The notes: generated by a model not told the origin, from the letters alone. Shown: positions 1 through 9,510, counted from the first letter of the stretch. The stretch: 64,000 bases of DNA from Gemmatimonadota bacterium (GCA_016182795.1 JACPFW010000032.1:39901-103900); one strand, 5' to 3'. Program-made: numbers and translations.

Positions 1-75
1 GAGGGCGCCGCAACCGCGACGCCCTCTGTTGTCTTTCTGTTGTATTTCTGTTGTTTCTCTGTTGTTTCTCTGCGT
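1..75. repeat. Hairpin plus CTGTTGT word repeats
   Basis: A 7-bp stem (1-7 with 20-26) is followed by about four imperfect copies of a CTGTTGTxTxT word up to the end of yhbY. On the + strand this resembles a terminator for a gene left of the window. The same word recurs at 59774-59855 and 60850-60978. Confidence 0.55.
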
Positions 76-387
76 CTACCTCCGCCAGGGCGGCGGGTCG
101 CCCTTCTTGCCTTTGATTTCCGGGTTTTGCCGGTAGAGCGTCGCGGTCTTGCCGATCGTCTGGATCACTTCGGCGCCGACGGCGGCGGCGAGATCGGCGG
201 CGGCGGCCTTGGCGGTGACACCGACGGTCTTGTTGAGCGCCACCTTCACGAGTTCGCGGGTGCGCAGCGCGTCATCCAGCGACTGCATCACGGCCTGCGT
301 CAGCCCATCCTTGCCGATGTGCACGGTGGCCTGCAGTTGATTGCATTCGGCGCGCAGCGAGGCGCGCATCTGTCCCGACATGGCCAT
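76..387 (-). CDS. yhbY: YhbY/CRM-domain RNA-binding protein
   Basis: A small protein of 103 residues, the usual length of the bacterial YhbY family (CRS1-YhbY domain, KH-like fold). Family members associate with pre-50S ribosomal particles. The N-terminal half has the characteristic VHIGKDGLT loop, and the middle has the alanine-rich helix that precedes IGKTATLYR. The C-terminus is basic (KGKKGDPPPWRR). It lies 54 bases downstream of the M23 peptidase gene on the same strand and may share its transcript. The ATG starting MAMSGQ is the natural start; a second Met three codons in is possible. Function is inferred from the family. Confidence 0.88.
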   Translation of the reverse strand: MAMSGQMRASLRAECNQLQATVHIGKDGLTQAVMQSLDDALRTRELVKVALNKTVGVTAKAAAADLAAAVGAEVIQTIGKTATLYRQNPEIKGKKGDPPPWRR

Positions 388-441
388 CTCGACTCCGTTT
401 GCTCGGCAATGGCACGCCGCGTGGGCGGCGCGCCGATCTCA

Positions 442-1107
442 TCACTTACCCTTCGGCGCCGCGGCGGTGGTCCGCATCGGCGCCGCTTTGACACCTGGCT
501 GCGTGAGGAACGGGCGCGGATCGAGCGGCGGACCGTTCCAGTACGTGCGGGCATCAACGTAGCGCATGACCTGAAAATGGAGGTGCGGCGTGTTCTTTGG
601 CGCATTGCCCGTCGTGCCAACGTAGCCGATCACCTCGCCCTGCGCGACGGGCTTGCCTTCATAGAGTCCCGCGGCGTAGCCCTCGAGATGCGCGTAGTAG
701 AACACGAACCGACGGTCGGGATCGATGGCGTAGATCGTGATGCCGCCGAGCGAACTCTTGGTTAGCCGGACAATCGTGCCGCTGTCGGCCGAGAGCACCG
801 GCGTGCCGCGCTTGGCCAGAATGTCCACGGCCTGATGCGTGCGAGCGCCGCCATCGCGCGCCTGCCAGTACGTGTCCGGCACCTTCTCCGGCGGCACGCC
901 GTCGACCGGTACCATCAGCTCCCGCACCCGCAGGTATTCCTCGTCGCTGAGTGCCAGCGGCGCCTCCGGCGGCGGCGACTCCATGGGCGGCTCGGGAAGT
1001 GCGTCGACGTCAAAGCGCGCGGGCGCGACCGGCGCGAGCGGCCGAATAGCTGGGCCGCACGCGGCCAGTACGACGGCCAGCGCAGGAAGGATGTGGAGCG
1101 CGCGCAT
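442..1107 (-). CDS. M23-family metallopeptidase lipoprotein
   Basis: A predicted lipoprotein of 221 residues with lipobox AVVLAAC (lipidated Cys17), then a proline-rich linker to about residue 50 and an M23 (LytM/peptidase M23) domain from about 85 to 185. The zinc-site signature is intact: H91 and D95 in THQAVDI (HxxxD) and HLH at 175-177. M23 enzymes cut peptide cross-links in peptidoglycan, so an envelope role is likely, though some members are only regulators. Its start leaves about 160 bp to the divergent thioredoxin-like gene, so the two may have separate promoters there. Downstream is yhbY. Confidence 0.88.
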   Translation of the reverse strand: MRALHILPALAVVLAACGPAIRPLAPVAPARFDVDALPEPPMESPPPEAPLALSDEEYLRVRELMVPVDGVPPEKVPDTYWQARDGGARTHQAVDILAKRGTPVLSADSGTIVRLTKSSLGGITIYAIDPDRRFVFYYAHLEGYAAGLYEGKPVAQGEVIGYVGTTGNAPKNTPHLHFQVMRYVDARTYWNGPPLDPRPFLTQPGVKAAPMRTTAAAPKGK

Positions 1108-1270
1108 CTCAGATGACTAACGAATTCAGTCGGCCGGCGTCACGCCCAGCCGGGCCGCCGGCCAGGTGGATGCGCGTCCAGTCGGCCGGCCAGCCACCGT
1201 GCGCTCTCCACCTCCAGCGTTCGCGCCGGCCCTTGCGGGCGAATATATTCCTCAGTAGGATTACAGTAGT

Positions 1271-1831
1271 ATGAAAACCACACGTGAGTACTTTGAGGGC
1301 GCCTCGCCGTTTGCCGCGATGGCCGCCGCTTCTGTCGAATACGGTCCGCTGCTCACCGCGCAGCGCGCCCGTGCCGTCGTTCCCGCCGATCTGCTCGCCC
1401 GAGTCGAAGCCCTGGGCGGTGCGTGGCGCCTGCTCGCCATCTCCGAGGACTGGTGCCTCGACTCCCAGAACGTCGTGCCGGTCGTCAGCGCGCTCGCCGA
1501 CGCCGCCAGCAACCTGGACCTCCGGGTCGTGGCGCGTGACGCCGAGCCGGAGTTGATGGATGCGCATCTCACTAATGGCACTGCCCGCTCGATTCCGGTC
1601 GTCATCGTCATCGACGCCGACCTCGAGGAGCGCGGCTGGTGGGGTTCGCGCCCGCGGGCGCTGCAGGAACGCGTCGTCTCGGAGTGGAAGCCGCTGGACA
1701 AACCTGAGCGCAACAAGGAAATCCGTCGCTGGTACGCGATGGACAAGGGGCGCACCACGCTCGAGGAGATCGTCTCCCTGCTCGAGCGTGTCGCGGCCGC
1801 TCAGCCGGCCAGCACCACCGCCGGCGCGTAA
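1271..1831 (+). CDS. Thioredoxin-fold family protein
   Basis: This 186-residue cytoplasmic protein has no signal peptide. LLAISEDWCLDSQNVVP around residues 55-70 occupies the position of a thioredoxin WCxxC motif, followed by a beta strand and a cis-Pro-like segment ARSIPVVIVID near 115. Only the first cysteine (Cys62) is present; the second is Ser65, so a conventional dithiol exchange is not possible. It belongs with single-Cys thioredoxin-like proteins; the substrate is unknown. The last 31 bases overlap the 3' end of the convergent Fic-like gene. Confidence 0.8.
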   Translation: MKTTREYFEGASPFAAMAAASVEYGPLLTAQRARAVVPADLLARVEALGGAWRLLAISEDWCLDSQNVVPVVSALADAASNLDLRVVARDAEPELMDAHLTNGTARSIPVVIVIDADLEERGWWGSRPRALQERVVSEWKPLDKPERNKEIRRWYAMDKGRTTLEEIVSLLERVAAAQPASTTAGA

Positions 1832-2775
1832 ACGAAGACCCGGTCGCGTCCGCGACCGGTGATCTCCCGCACGACGCCCGCATCCGCCAACCGCTCCATC
1901 GCCGCGCCGGCGGTGGGCGTCGACAGCGCCATCGCCTCGGCGGCACTCGCCACCGTGAGTGCCGGTCGGCCGCTCAGCAGCCGCACAAGCGATTCGGCCG
2001 TCGGCGCTCCGCGCCCAAACGCGTCGCAGCGCGCGGCCGCCGTCTCGCAGGCTTCGCGAAACACCATCACTCGCCGCCGCATTGCCCGGGCTTCGTTGGC
2101 CAGGGCGTACAGCGCGCCGGCCAGATCATCTCCGCGCGGCGGCAAAACCAGCACGTCAGCGGTAAGTCCCGACACCATCACGGCGACGGCCCTCGCCAGC
2201 GAAGCCATCGCGGATCGCTCTCGACCGCACGCTCCGGACGACAGATCAGCCGCAAGCACGAGTGCCGACCACGACTCGTGCTCAGCGACGCTCAGCGTGG
2301 CATCCAGCAGGTCAGGGAGTACATCACATTGAAGTCCGGCCGCCTCCGTGGCTTCGTGGAGCAGTCCCGACGTGAGCGTGCGCCCGTTACGTACCGCGCC
2401 GACGGCGTGATCCAGGGCGAGCGATACTCGCCGTAGATGCGGGTCGTCGGTAATGAACTCGCGCGATTCTGGGGCAAACCACCAGCCGAGCAGCGCGGCG
2501 AACGCCGCATCACCGTCGGGCACTTGGGCGACACGTCCGGCGTCGTCACCAATAGCGTCCGGTGGCCGATCGTTGGCGGCGACGATAGCTTGAGCGCTTC
2601 GAAGCTTGAGCAGTACGGCCAACCCCGGTGGCCCGGCCGCGACGCGTTCGTCGAGTCGCGCCAGCGCGTCAACGGCGTCCTCGATGGCCCGTAGTACTGC
2701 GGAATCGACTTGCAGAGAATCTCCGCGTATTTGCTTTTTATAGTCTATCTTTGTTTTTGATGTAAACAAGGCCAA
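1801..2775 (-). CDS. Fic-like protein with C-terminal winged helix, active site absent
   Basis: A 324-residue protein whose C-terminal ~60 residues match the winged-helix domain that ends many Fic proteins (ALTVASAAEAMALSTPTAG, then VVREITGRGRDRVFVY). The N-terminal segment with ALARLDERV also resembles Fic N-terminal helices. The catalytic loop HPFxxGNGR, which performs AMP transfer in Fic enzymes, cannot be found. Where it would fall the sequence reads LAADLSSGACGRERS. It is therefore probably a DNA-binding or structural derivative. The start is uncertain: only TTG codons (2775 or 2769) are available, and the first ~20 codons are strikingly AT-rich compared with the rest. It is divergent from the ChaN-like gene with only 30 bases between. 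Confidence 0.55.
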   Translation of the reverse strand: MALFTSKTKIDYKKQIRGDSLQVDSAVLRAIEDAVDALARLDERVAAGPPGLAVLLKLRSAQAIVAANDRPPDAIGDDAGRVAQVPDGDAAFAALLGWWFAPESREFITDDPHLRRVSLALDHAVGAVRNGRTLTSGLLHEATEAAGLQCDVLPDLLDATLSVAEHESWSALVLAADLSSGACGRERSAMASLARAVAVMVSGLTADVLVLPPRGDDLAGALYALANEARAMRRRVMVFREACETAAARCDAFGRGAPTAESLVRLLSGRPALTVASAAEAMALSTPTAGAAMERLADAGVVREITGRGRDRVFVYAPAVVLAG

Positions 2776-2783
2776 TCTTGGCC
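2770..2783. promoter_or_regulatory. 14-bp palindrome between divergent genes
   Basis: GGCCAA-TC-TTGGCC forms a perfect inverted repeat covering the start of the leftward Fic-like gene and lying just before the ribosome-binding site (AGGAAGG, 2793-2799) of the rightward gene. An operator for the adjacent winged-helix protein is possible but unproven. Confidence 0.3.
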
Positions 2784-2805
2784 GAAACGCGCAGGAAGGC
2801 TAATA

Positions 2806-3834
2806 ATGTTTTTGGCGCCATTTTTACTTTTCGCACTTCAGGCTCCTTCTGCGCAGGCTGGGCCGACGCCAGACACCGCCGTCGCTCGCCATATCGCCTC
2901 GGTTTCCTCGTATACGCCGCACCGCGTCTACCAGTCTAACAAGAAGCGGTTCAACGACTTCGAGTCGATGCTCGCCGAGATGGCCAAGCGCGACTTGGTC
3001 TTCCTCGGGGAGCAGCACGACGACCCAGGCACGCACCGTCTTGAGCGCGCCGCGCTCGAGGGAATCGGCCGCCGTCAGCCAAAGGTGGTGCTCTCACTCG
3101 AGATGTTTGAGCGCGACGTGCAGGCTCGGCTCGACGACTACCTCGCCGGCAAGATCGACGAGGCGGAGTTCCTGAAGGGCGCTCGACCGTGGCCGAGGTA
3201 CGCGACCGATTATCGGCCACTGGTGGAGCTGGCCAAGGCCAAGGGATGGCCCGTGGTCGCCGCCAATGTGCCGCGCCGACTCGCGTCGCTGGTGGGACGC
3301 AAAGGGCTCGCCGCGCTCGACTCGCTGTCGACCACCGACCGCAGCTACATCGCGGCCCAGCTGAGCTGTCCGAAGGACAAGTACTACGATCGCTTCAAGG
3401 CATCGATGGGCGACATGAGCGGACACGGCCAGACGAAGATCTCGGCGGATTCCGCCGCGGCGATGGCGTCGCGGTTCTATGAAGCGCAGTGCGTGAAGGA
3501 CGAGACGATGGCGGAGGCGATTGCCAACGCGCGCGCCAAGCATCCGGACGCCGTCGTGGTGCACGTGAACGGTGCCTTCCACTCCGAGTTCGGGCAGGGC
3601 ACGGTGAACCGGGCCGACCGTCGCATGAGCAACGCCAAGATTGGTCTCATCGAGTTTGTGCCGGCGGTAGATCTCGACGCGGTGGACGGCAAGAAGCTGC
3701 GCAAGCAAGCCGACTACATCGTCTTCACGCTCAAGCCGCCCGCTCCGCCCAAGGCGGCCGCGCCGGCCGCGGTGCCCACCGCGCCGCCTGGCATGCCCGC
3801 TGCCGCGACCAAGCCGCCCGTCACCAACCAGTAA
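2806..3834 (+). CDS. ChaN-like (DUF399, haem-binding uptake) exported protein
   Basis: 342 residues with an N-terminal signal sequence (MFLAPFLLFALQAPSAQA). The domain from about 38 to 300 matches the ChaN/PF04187 family: LVFLGEQHDDPGTHRLE at 64-80, VVLSLEMFERDVQ, the WPRYATDYRPLVELAK block, and a C-terminal VVHVNGAFHSEFGQG. ChaN proteins bind haem and are proposed to act in iron uptake. The last ~35 residues are an Ala/Pro tail of low complexity. A clear Shine-Dalgarno AGGAAGG sits 6 bases before the ATG. The S9 peptidase gene begins 6 bases after its stop, so the two are likely cotranscribed. Confidence 0.85.
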   Translation: MFLAPFLLFALQAPSAQAGPTPDTAVARHIASVSSYTPHRVYQSNKKRFNDFESMLAEMAKRDLVFLGEQHDDPGTHRLERAALEGIGRRQPKVVLSLEMFERDVQARLDDYLAGKIDEAEFLKGARPWPRYATDYRPLVELAKAKGWPVVAANVPRRLASLVGRKGLAALDSLSTTDRSYIAAQLSCPKDKYYDRFKASMGDMSGHGQTKISADSAAAMASRFYEAQCVKDETMAEAIANARAKHPDAVVVHVNGAFHSEFGQGTVNRADRRMSNAKIGLIEFVPAVDLDAVDGKKLRKQADYIVFTLKPPAPPKAAAPAAVPTAPPGMPAAATKPPVTNQ

Positions 3835-3839
3835 TCCAT

Positions 3840-5920
3840 ATGCGCATCTCACGGTCTCACATCGCCGCGTTCGCGCTCTTCGCGATCGCGACGTTCCCGC
3901 TGCACGCGCAGGACCGGCTTCGTTCGATGCCGGGCTACGATCGCTACACGCTGATGGCGCCGAAGCTTGGCACGGCCGTCAAGTCGGGCGTGGTCGCCGT
4001 GCAGTGGGCCAACGACGGCAAGTCGTTTGAGTTTCTGCGCGACGCCAAGCGGGTGCGCTTCGACCTCGGCACCAAGCAGATCACCGATGCGACAGCGGGA
4101 GCAACTGGCGCGCAGGGAATGCGGCGTCCGATGGGGCCGGGCCGCGGCCGGCAGTCCACCGAGGCGTACACCGCCGACTCGTCGCGCAAGGCGATCTACA
4201 AGGACCGCAATCTGTATCTCGCCAACCGCGACGGATCGGGCGAGAAGCAGATCACGACCGACGGCAGCGAGAAAGAACGCATCAAGTACGGCACCGCGAG
4301 CTGGGTGTACGGTGAGGAACTCGATCAGACCACCGCGATGTGGTGGTCGCCGGACGGAACGAAGCTGGCGTTCTACCGCTTCGACGAGAAGCCGGTGAAG
4401 GACTACTACCTGCAGACCGACCAGACCACCGTGCAGGGCTCGCTGATGACCGAGGCGTATCCGAAGGCCGGGACGCCGAACCCGGTGGTCGATCTGTACG
4501 TCTACAACGACCGCACGGAGCAGCTGCGCCGGCTTGAGGTGCGCGACGGCGCGCCGTTCACCGACGCCGCGGTCGGCCACTACGTGTACGGCATCTCGTG
4601 GACCAAGGACGGCAGCGAGCTGCTGATCCACCGCACTAACCGCCGGCAGAACATCATGGAGCTGGCCGCCTGCCAGCCGATCAGCGGCGTCTGCCGTACC
4701 GTGGTGCACGAGGAGTGGCTGCCGAGCTGGACCGAGAACCATCCCACGATGCAGTGGCTCGCCGACGGCAAGCGGTTCATCTGGGAGTCGGAGCGCTCGG
4801 GCTTCAAGAACTACTATCTCTACGATCTGAGCGGCAAACTGCTCGCCACGCTGACGCAGCATCCGTTTGAAGTGGCGGGCATCGTGAAGGTGGACGAAAC
4901 GGCCAAGGTACTGTGGTACTACGCGCGCAGCGGCGACAACTACATGAAGCTGCAACTCCATCGCGTGGGACTCGACGGCAAGGGCGACACGCGCCTCACC
5001 GACCCGGCGTTCACCCACACGGTCAGCGTCTCACCCGACGGCAAGTTCTTCACCGACATCGCCCAGACGCACGCCGTCGCGCCGACCACGGTGCTGCGCG
5101 ATGCCAAGGGGAAGCAGATCGCCGAACTCGGCGCCAGCGACATCTCGGGGCTGACCAGCGCGGGCTTCAAGCCGGTGGAGATGTTCACCTACACCGCCGC
5201 CGACGGCGCGACCAAGCACTTCGGCATGCTGAGCAAGCCGTCGAACTTCGACGCCGCCAAGAAGTATCCGGTGCTGTTCTCCGTCTATGACGGGCCGGCG
5301 ACCAACGGCGCGCGCGAGACTTTCGCGGCGCCGACGGCGATGGCCGAATACGGGTTCATTGTGGTGACGCTCGACACGCGCAGCGCGGCGGGGCTGGGCA
5401 AGAAGGCGCTCGACGCCATCTACCTGAAGCTGGGCGTCACGGAGATCGACGACCTCGCCGAGGCCGCCAAGTATCTGGCAACGCTGCCGTTCGTTGACGC
5501 CAAGCGCATTGGCATCTTCGGCACGTCGTACGGCGGCTTTGCGTCGGCGATGGCGATCCTGCGGTATCCGGACATCTTCGCCGCCGCGTCGGCGCAGAGC
5601 GCGGTGACGAGCTGGCATCACTACGACACGATCTACACCGAGCGGTACATGTACACGCCGCAGGAGAACGAGGCCGGCTACAAGAAGGGGAGCGCCATGG
5701 AGTACGGGGGGCGCTCAAGGGTCGGCTGATGATCTACTACGGCACGGCCGACGACAACGTGCACCCCAACAATGCCATGCAGCTCATCCGCGCGCTGCAG
5801 CGCGCGGGGAAGAGCTTCGAGGTGCAGGTGGGGCCCGATGCGGGGCACAGCGCGCTGAATCCGCAGCGGATGATGGAGTTCTTTATCGAGAACCTGGTGA
5901 TGTCGCCGGGGGCGAAGTAG
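3840..5920 (+). pseudogene. DPP-IV-type S9 peptidase, frameshifted near the 3' end
   Basis: An exported prolyl oligopeptidase of the dipeptidyl peptidase IV group. The ATG at 3840 starts a signal peptide (MRISRSHIAAFALFAIATFPLHAQ), followed by a beta-propeller and an alpha/beta hydrolase domain with the nucleophile in FGTSYGGF (Ser563, codon 5526-5528). The first frame stops at 5727-5729. The rest of the domain, with the Asp of GTADDNVHP and the His of AGHSALN, continues in another frame to 5920. Conservation across the break (YGG..LKGRLMIYYG) needs one extra G in the six-G run at 5706-5711. Either the gene is a recent pseudogene or the base is a sequencing error; restored length would be 693 residues. 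ATG 5729 alone would give only a 63-residue tail. Confidence 0.85.
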
Positions 5921-5935
5921 GGGACGCCGCACTAG

Positions 5936-5983
5936 ACGCCGACCAGCACGTTACATCGCGTACTGGTCGGCGTTTGCGCTTTT
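5936..5983 (+). terminator. Hairpin downstream of the S9 peptidase
   Basis: An 11-bp perfect stem (5936-5946 with 5963-5973) with a 16-nt loop is followed by TTGCGCTTTTG. It is placed correctly to end transcription of the ChaN/S9 unit before the cassette island. Confidence 0.55.
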
Positions 5984-6010
5984 GTACGTTGCACCGTATG
6001 ATAGCGCATC

Positions 6011-8539
6011 ATGCGGCAACTCCATCTCTTGTCGCGGCGCCGGGTCATCGCGTGTAGTTCCGTACTCGGGCTGATGACTCTCTTCGGCGCCTGCGCCCGC
6101 GAGCCGGTCGCGCCACCGCAAGCGTCAGCGCGCCTTGCCGATGATGCGGTGCGCGCCGAACTGGCACCACCGATGTCCGTCGCCGCGCTCCTGGACTCGT
6201 TCGCCATCGGCGGGGTGTATACCGTCTTGCCGCGGGGCGGCTATGGCGGTGGCAGTTGGTACGCCCGATCCCCGGAGAAGGAACGGTACGCCGGTACGGT
6301 GTCGGGGCATCCGACTGGACTCGAGCTGCCCGTGGGCTTGCCGGTGCGTATCCTCGCTGCCGGGAGCTACACGTCGCACGCGACCGCCGAGTTTCAGCGC
6401 GACTACTGCGCGCTCGCCGGCCATGCGTCGGACCCGCGATGCAGTGCCGAATTGTTCACGTACACGATTCACGGTTTGGCGGATGGCCCGGGCGTCGCCC
6501 GCGCGTACGAACCAGGCATGGGGCTGGCGCTCACCTGGTCGCGCACCGCCGGCTACTACGAACGGTTCTACGGCGTTTTTCCCACCGCCGAGTTCTACCG
6601 GGGGCTCGTCCCGGCAGCGGATACCGCGACCGTGCGCGAACTGCATTTTCGGCGTGCCGGGTGCTGCTACTACTTCCCGTCCGCGGATACCGCGGTGTGG
6701 GAGACGTACGAAGGGAGCTGGCGGTTCGGTGCGGTGCCGGACGATGGTGGCCAGGCGGAGCTCGGCGTGCCGGCGGTGCTGCGCTTGCTGGGGCCGCGGA
6801 CAGACAGTGCGATGACGGCACCGGCGACATTCAGCGTAACGACGACGACGAGCGAGCCGATTGGCGCGACGCGATGGTGGTACGTACGCGCAGCCAACAA
6901 CGTGTTCGACGGCGAGCCGGTGCCGCTGGTGACGATCACGCAGCCGTGGACGATGCAGATCCCGCGGTATCCAGTTGGAAAGCGGGCGGTGTTCGAGGAG
7001 CTGGTGGCGTGCGCAGGACAGCCTACTTGCACCTATCAGGCGTCCGCGGCTGGTGCGGTGGTCGTGCAGGCTACGCTGACGGAGACCCGGGTGCTGGCGG
7101 CGCGAAACACCGGGGCGACCGGGGCGCACGTGAAGATCACGGCGGATGAGACCACGCTGACTTACGGCGACACGACCGTGTTCCGGGTGACGGCGCCGGG
7201 AGCGCCTGATGGGAGTTGGTGGGTTACCGGACTCAGTTTCTCACCGCTGGCGTCGCCGCACGGAAGCTCGCTTCGAGCCGTCCATGAGAATGCGACGTTT
7301 CGTGCGACAAAGTCAGCATCCGCAGTACGGCGATATCCGTCAAGTAACACGCTCAGTTCCGGCCGCCCTCCAACTGGCGGGGACACCGAACGCGTAGTGC
7401 CAGCACGCAGCTTGCAGCCGGTACCATTTCGGGATGCAGCGTACTCCTGCGGGGATTCTGCCATCCGGCTGTGCTATGACGACCCGCGAGTGACGGGGTA
7501 TGAGATTGTGACTGCGCTGGTGGGTGGGGCGATACAACGTGATAGCATACTGATAACGGTACTCCCGAAGCTGATGCTTACCTGCAAGAACTCGAACGGG
7601 GAGACGGATTCGAACGGCGGCACCACCGTAGTTCGAGCGCAGAGCGTCAGTTGCCGCGCAGCACTCGCGCCCGAGGGATCGACTCAGCGCATCACCGTGT
7701 CCGATTGGACCTTCGTATCGCATGACCGATGGATTGTCCGGAAACGCAGCGACGTCGATCCCACTTTCAGTAACGATTCACTCGCGTGGACCGGCCGGAT
7801 GGTGGCGACCGGCGTCGTCACAGTATTTGCAGCGGTCAGCGGCTCGCAATCAGATAGCGCGTCTGCGCGGATCACGGTCCATCCGCGTCGGTGGAACGGA
7901 GACAGCATTCCTCGTTTCCCGCCTCGACCGACGGTGGTCGGGCAGGGCTGGCTTGTGGATAGGCCTCGACTCCCGGGAGACCTCGGCCAGGTCAGGTGGA
8001 GGTGGCGCGAGAACGACGTAGTTGATAGTGCGGCATTTCACGAGCTTATCAGCGAAGGACCAAACGCTTTCGTCTACTACCTCAAGGCGATGCCCCCGGT
8101 TCTCGATTCGATACGTGTAGCGTACAATCAGGTTGCGCTGGCCCGAAACAGCGCGTTCCACCTGCTTCAAGAACCAGACAACCCCGCGCGCATCTTTTCG
8201 GCAGCGAACCCTTGTTTTCGATCAGACGTGATTTCGGCGGAGACGAAGGACAAGATCCTTGCCCACGAAGGGACAAATTGGGAGTTGAACCCGCCCTCGC
8301 ACGCTGGGCTCATGCGAAAATTGACGTTGGCGCTGGTGCCCGCAGCCGCAGAGAGTGTATTCGTCCAAGTCGAGTCAGGTGGAAGGCAGGGCCTGATGAA
8401 CAGATGGCAACAACTAGTCTATGATTCCGTCGAGGCGAAGATCGACACAATTGCTGGCGAGGCACTTCACTCAGTCAGCAGGGTACAGTTCGGCTCCGGA
8501 TCTCGAGTCGGTTGCAGCTTCGCCTATTTCGCCAGGTGA
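6011..8539 (+). CDS. Cassette A large lipoprotein, unknown function
   Basis: 842 residues, not recognised. A twin-arginine-like start (RRRVIACSSVLG) leads to a lipobox LMTLFGAC with lipidated Cys near residue 28, so surface or periplasmic location is likely. The region around residues 280-400 (RWWYVRAANNVFDGE, then AVVVQATLTETRVLAA) looks like all-beta, Ig-like modules and is duplicated almost exactly in the gene at 9369. The C-terminal ~200 residues contain SIPRFP, GQGWL, GPNAFVYYLKAMPP and HEGTNWELNPPSHAG, which recur in modified form in the other copies. The HEG...SH pairing may be a conserved functional site. Nineteen bases downstream is a small exported protein gene, forming a two-gene cassette. 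Confidence 0.7.
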   Translation: MRQLHLLSRRRVIACSSVLGLMTLFGACAREPVAPPQASARLADDAVRAELAPPMSVAALLDSFAIGGVYTVLPRGGYGGGSWYARSPEKERYAGTVSGHPTGLELPVGLPVRILAAGSYTSHATAEFQRDYCALAGHASDPRCSAELFTYTIHGLADGPGVARAYEPGMGLALTWSRTAGYYERFYGVFPTAEFYRGLVPAADTATVRELHFRRAGCCYYFPSADTAVWETYEGSWRFGAVPDDGGQAELGVPAVLRLLGPRTDSAMTAPATFSVTTTTSEPIGATRWWYVRAANNVFDGEPVPLVTITQPWTMQIPRYPVGKRAVFEELVACAGQPTCTYQASAAGAVVVQATLTETRVLAARNTGATGAHVKITADETTLTYGDTTVFRVTAPGAPDGSWWVTGLSFSPLASPHGSSLRAVHENATFRATKSASAVRRYPSSNTLSSGRPPTGGDTERVVPARSLQPVPFRDAAYSCGDSAIRLCYDDPRVTGYEIVTALVGGAIQRDSILITVLPKLMLTCKNSNGETDSNGGTTVVRAQSVSCRAALAPEGSTQRITVSDWTFVSHDRWIVRKRSDVDPTFSNDSLAWTGRMVATGVVTVFAAVSGSQSDSASARITVHPRRWNGDSIPRFPPRPTVVGQGWLVDRPRLPGDLGQVRWRWRENDVVDSAAFHELISEGPNAFVYYLKAMPPVLDSIRVAYNQVALARNSAFHLLQEPDNPARIFSAANPCFRSDVISAETKDKILAHEGTNWELNPPSHAGLMRKLTLALVPAAAESVFVQVESGGRQGLMNRWQQLVYDSVEAKIDTIAGEALHSVSRVQFGSGSRVGCSFAYFAR

Positions 8540-8558
8540 TCACTCTTTGAGGTGAAAC

Positions 8559-9296
8559 GTGTTGAAGCAGACTTGTCTGTCAACATCGCGCTGTAATCCG
8601 CGCTGGCACTGCATCGCAGGTGTAGCGGTGCTTTTCGCCAGTCTTTCGTCCTGTGTATCCGCGCAGACGACGCGCGAGGCCGCGGATGCTACTCTTCGCG
8701 CGGACTGTCGCCTGGCGGTCCAGACTCTCGAACGCGGACATCCGGCTCCAAAGTCCGAATGGGCGCTGTCCATGATCTACTGGTGCGATGAGTCCGGCGG
8801 GGCGGTACTCGGTAGACTCTGGACGAGACCTCCTGTTGACAGCGTTGCGCTCGAACAGCTCGTGGACGCCAGTGCCGCGCTCCTTGACCAACGCGTCTAC
8901 GCTGGTGTGCTGAACTCAGCGCGAGACGCCGCAGCGCCACGCGCAGTCCGTCTAGCGGCGCTTCGCGTGCTCTGCGCGTTCCTGAGCCCGACCACCGTGA
9001 TCTCCCCTGACGACCTCGCAAAGCCGAAAGGTGACACCGCGGTCGTCCCGCTCTTTACGACGGTCGACCACGGTCTCTTTCAGAACCACGGCACGGCACC
9101 ACTGCCATCAGGTGCGCGAAATGAGATCCGAGACCTATTTGCAGCGCTCTGGCGCTCCGATACGGACCCAGTGATACGCGCAGCGGGAAGGTCGTTGAGT
9201 CGACGTTTCCTCCGTGTCGGCAGCAATAGCCATGATCATAGCACCGTCGTTGCACGTCCGAGCGTTGTCGCAACGAAACTGAACGCAAGCGGCTAG
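8559..9296 (+). CDS. Cassette A small exported protein
   Basis: 245 residues, GTG start preceded by GAGGTG. The N-terminus is a signal peptide ending near SSCVSAQ. The mature part is alpha-helical and resembles HEAT-like helical repeats: DCRLAVQTLERGHPAPKS, WALSMIYWCDESGG, ALEQLVDASAALLDQRV, AVRLAALRVL. Homologues lie at 11147-11812 (remote) and 13638-14287 (close, broken). Its last codons and stop run into the copied segment R, so the C-terminal tail after SRRFL may be an acquired extension. Function unknown; its constant place after a large lipoprotein suggests a partner role. Confidence 0.65.
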   Translation: MLKQTCLSTSRCNPRWHCIAGVAVLFASLSSCVSAQTTREAADATLRADCRLAVQTLERGHPAPKSEWALSMIYWCDESGGAVLGRLWTRPPVDSVALEQLVDASAALLDQRVYAGVLNSARDAAAPRAVRLAALRVLCAFLSPTTVISPDDLAKPKGDTAVVPLFTTVDHGLFQNHGTAPLPSGARNEIRDLFAALWRSDTDPVIRAAGRSLSRRFLRVGSNSHDHSTVVARPSVVATKLNASG

Positions 9297-9510
9297 AACA
9301 TTTCCCACGCAAAACCCGCTACCAAGCGTTCCGCCCGGCGGCGATTTAGGTCCAGGCGAAGTAACGCCGTGCCGCCGGCACGCTGCGTCGTACCGCGCGC
9401 GGCCAGGTCGTCTACGCCGTCGCCGTCGGCGTCGAACGCGGTGAGCAACTCGTGCGCGCGGAACCGGCCGTCGTCCACGCGCAGGGCGGTGACCGCGCCG
9501 CCCAGCGCGA
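9284..9510. repeat. Segment R: copy of the 3' end of the lipoprotein gene at 14402
   Basis: This segment is nearly identical, in direct orientation, to 14392-14619, which encodes the last ~70 codons of the leftward lipoprotein gene. The copy ends abruptly at CCCAGCGCGA (9501-9510), where the sequence switches into the interior of a cassette lipoprotein gene. Both parents share TTGGCGCGA at the switch (6861-6869 and 14611-14619). Confidence 0.85.

Noticed and set aside
3489..3839. Upstream extension of the S9 peptidase frame
   Set aside because: It overlaps the ChaN-like gene in another frame; the signal peptide begins at 3840.
9297..9510. A small plus-strand gene between cassettes A and B
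   Set aside because: The frame is antisense to the copied 3' end of the lipoprotein gene and has no coding support.
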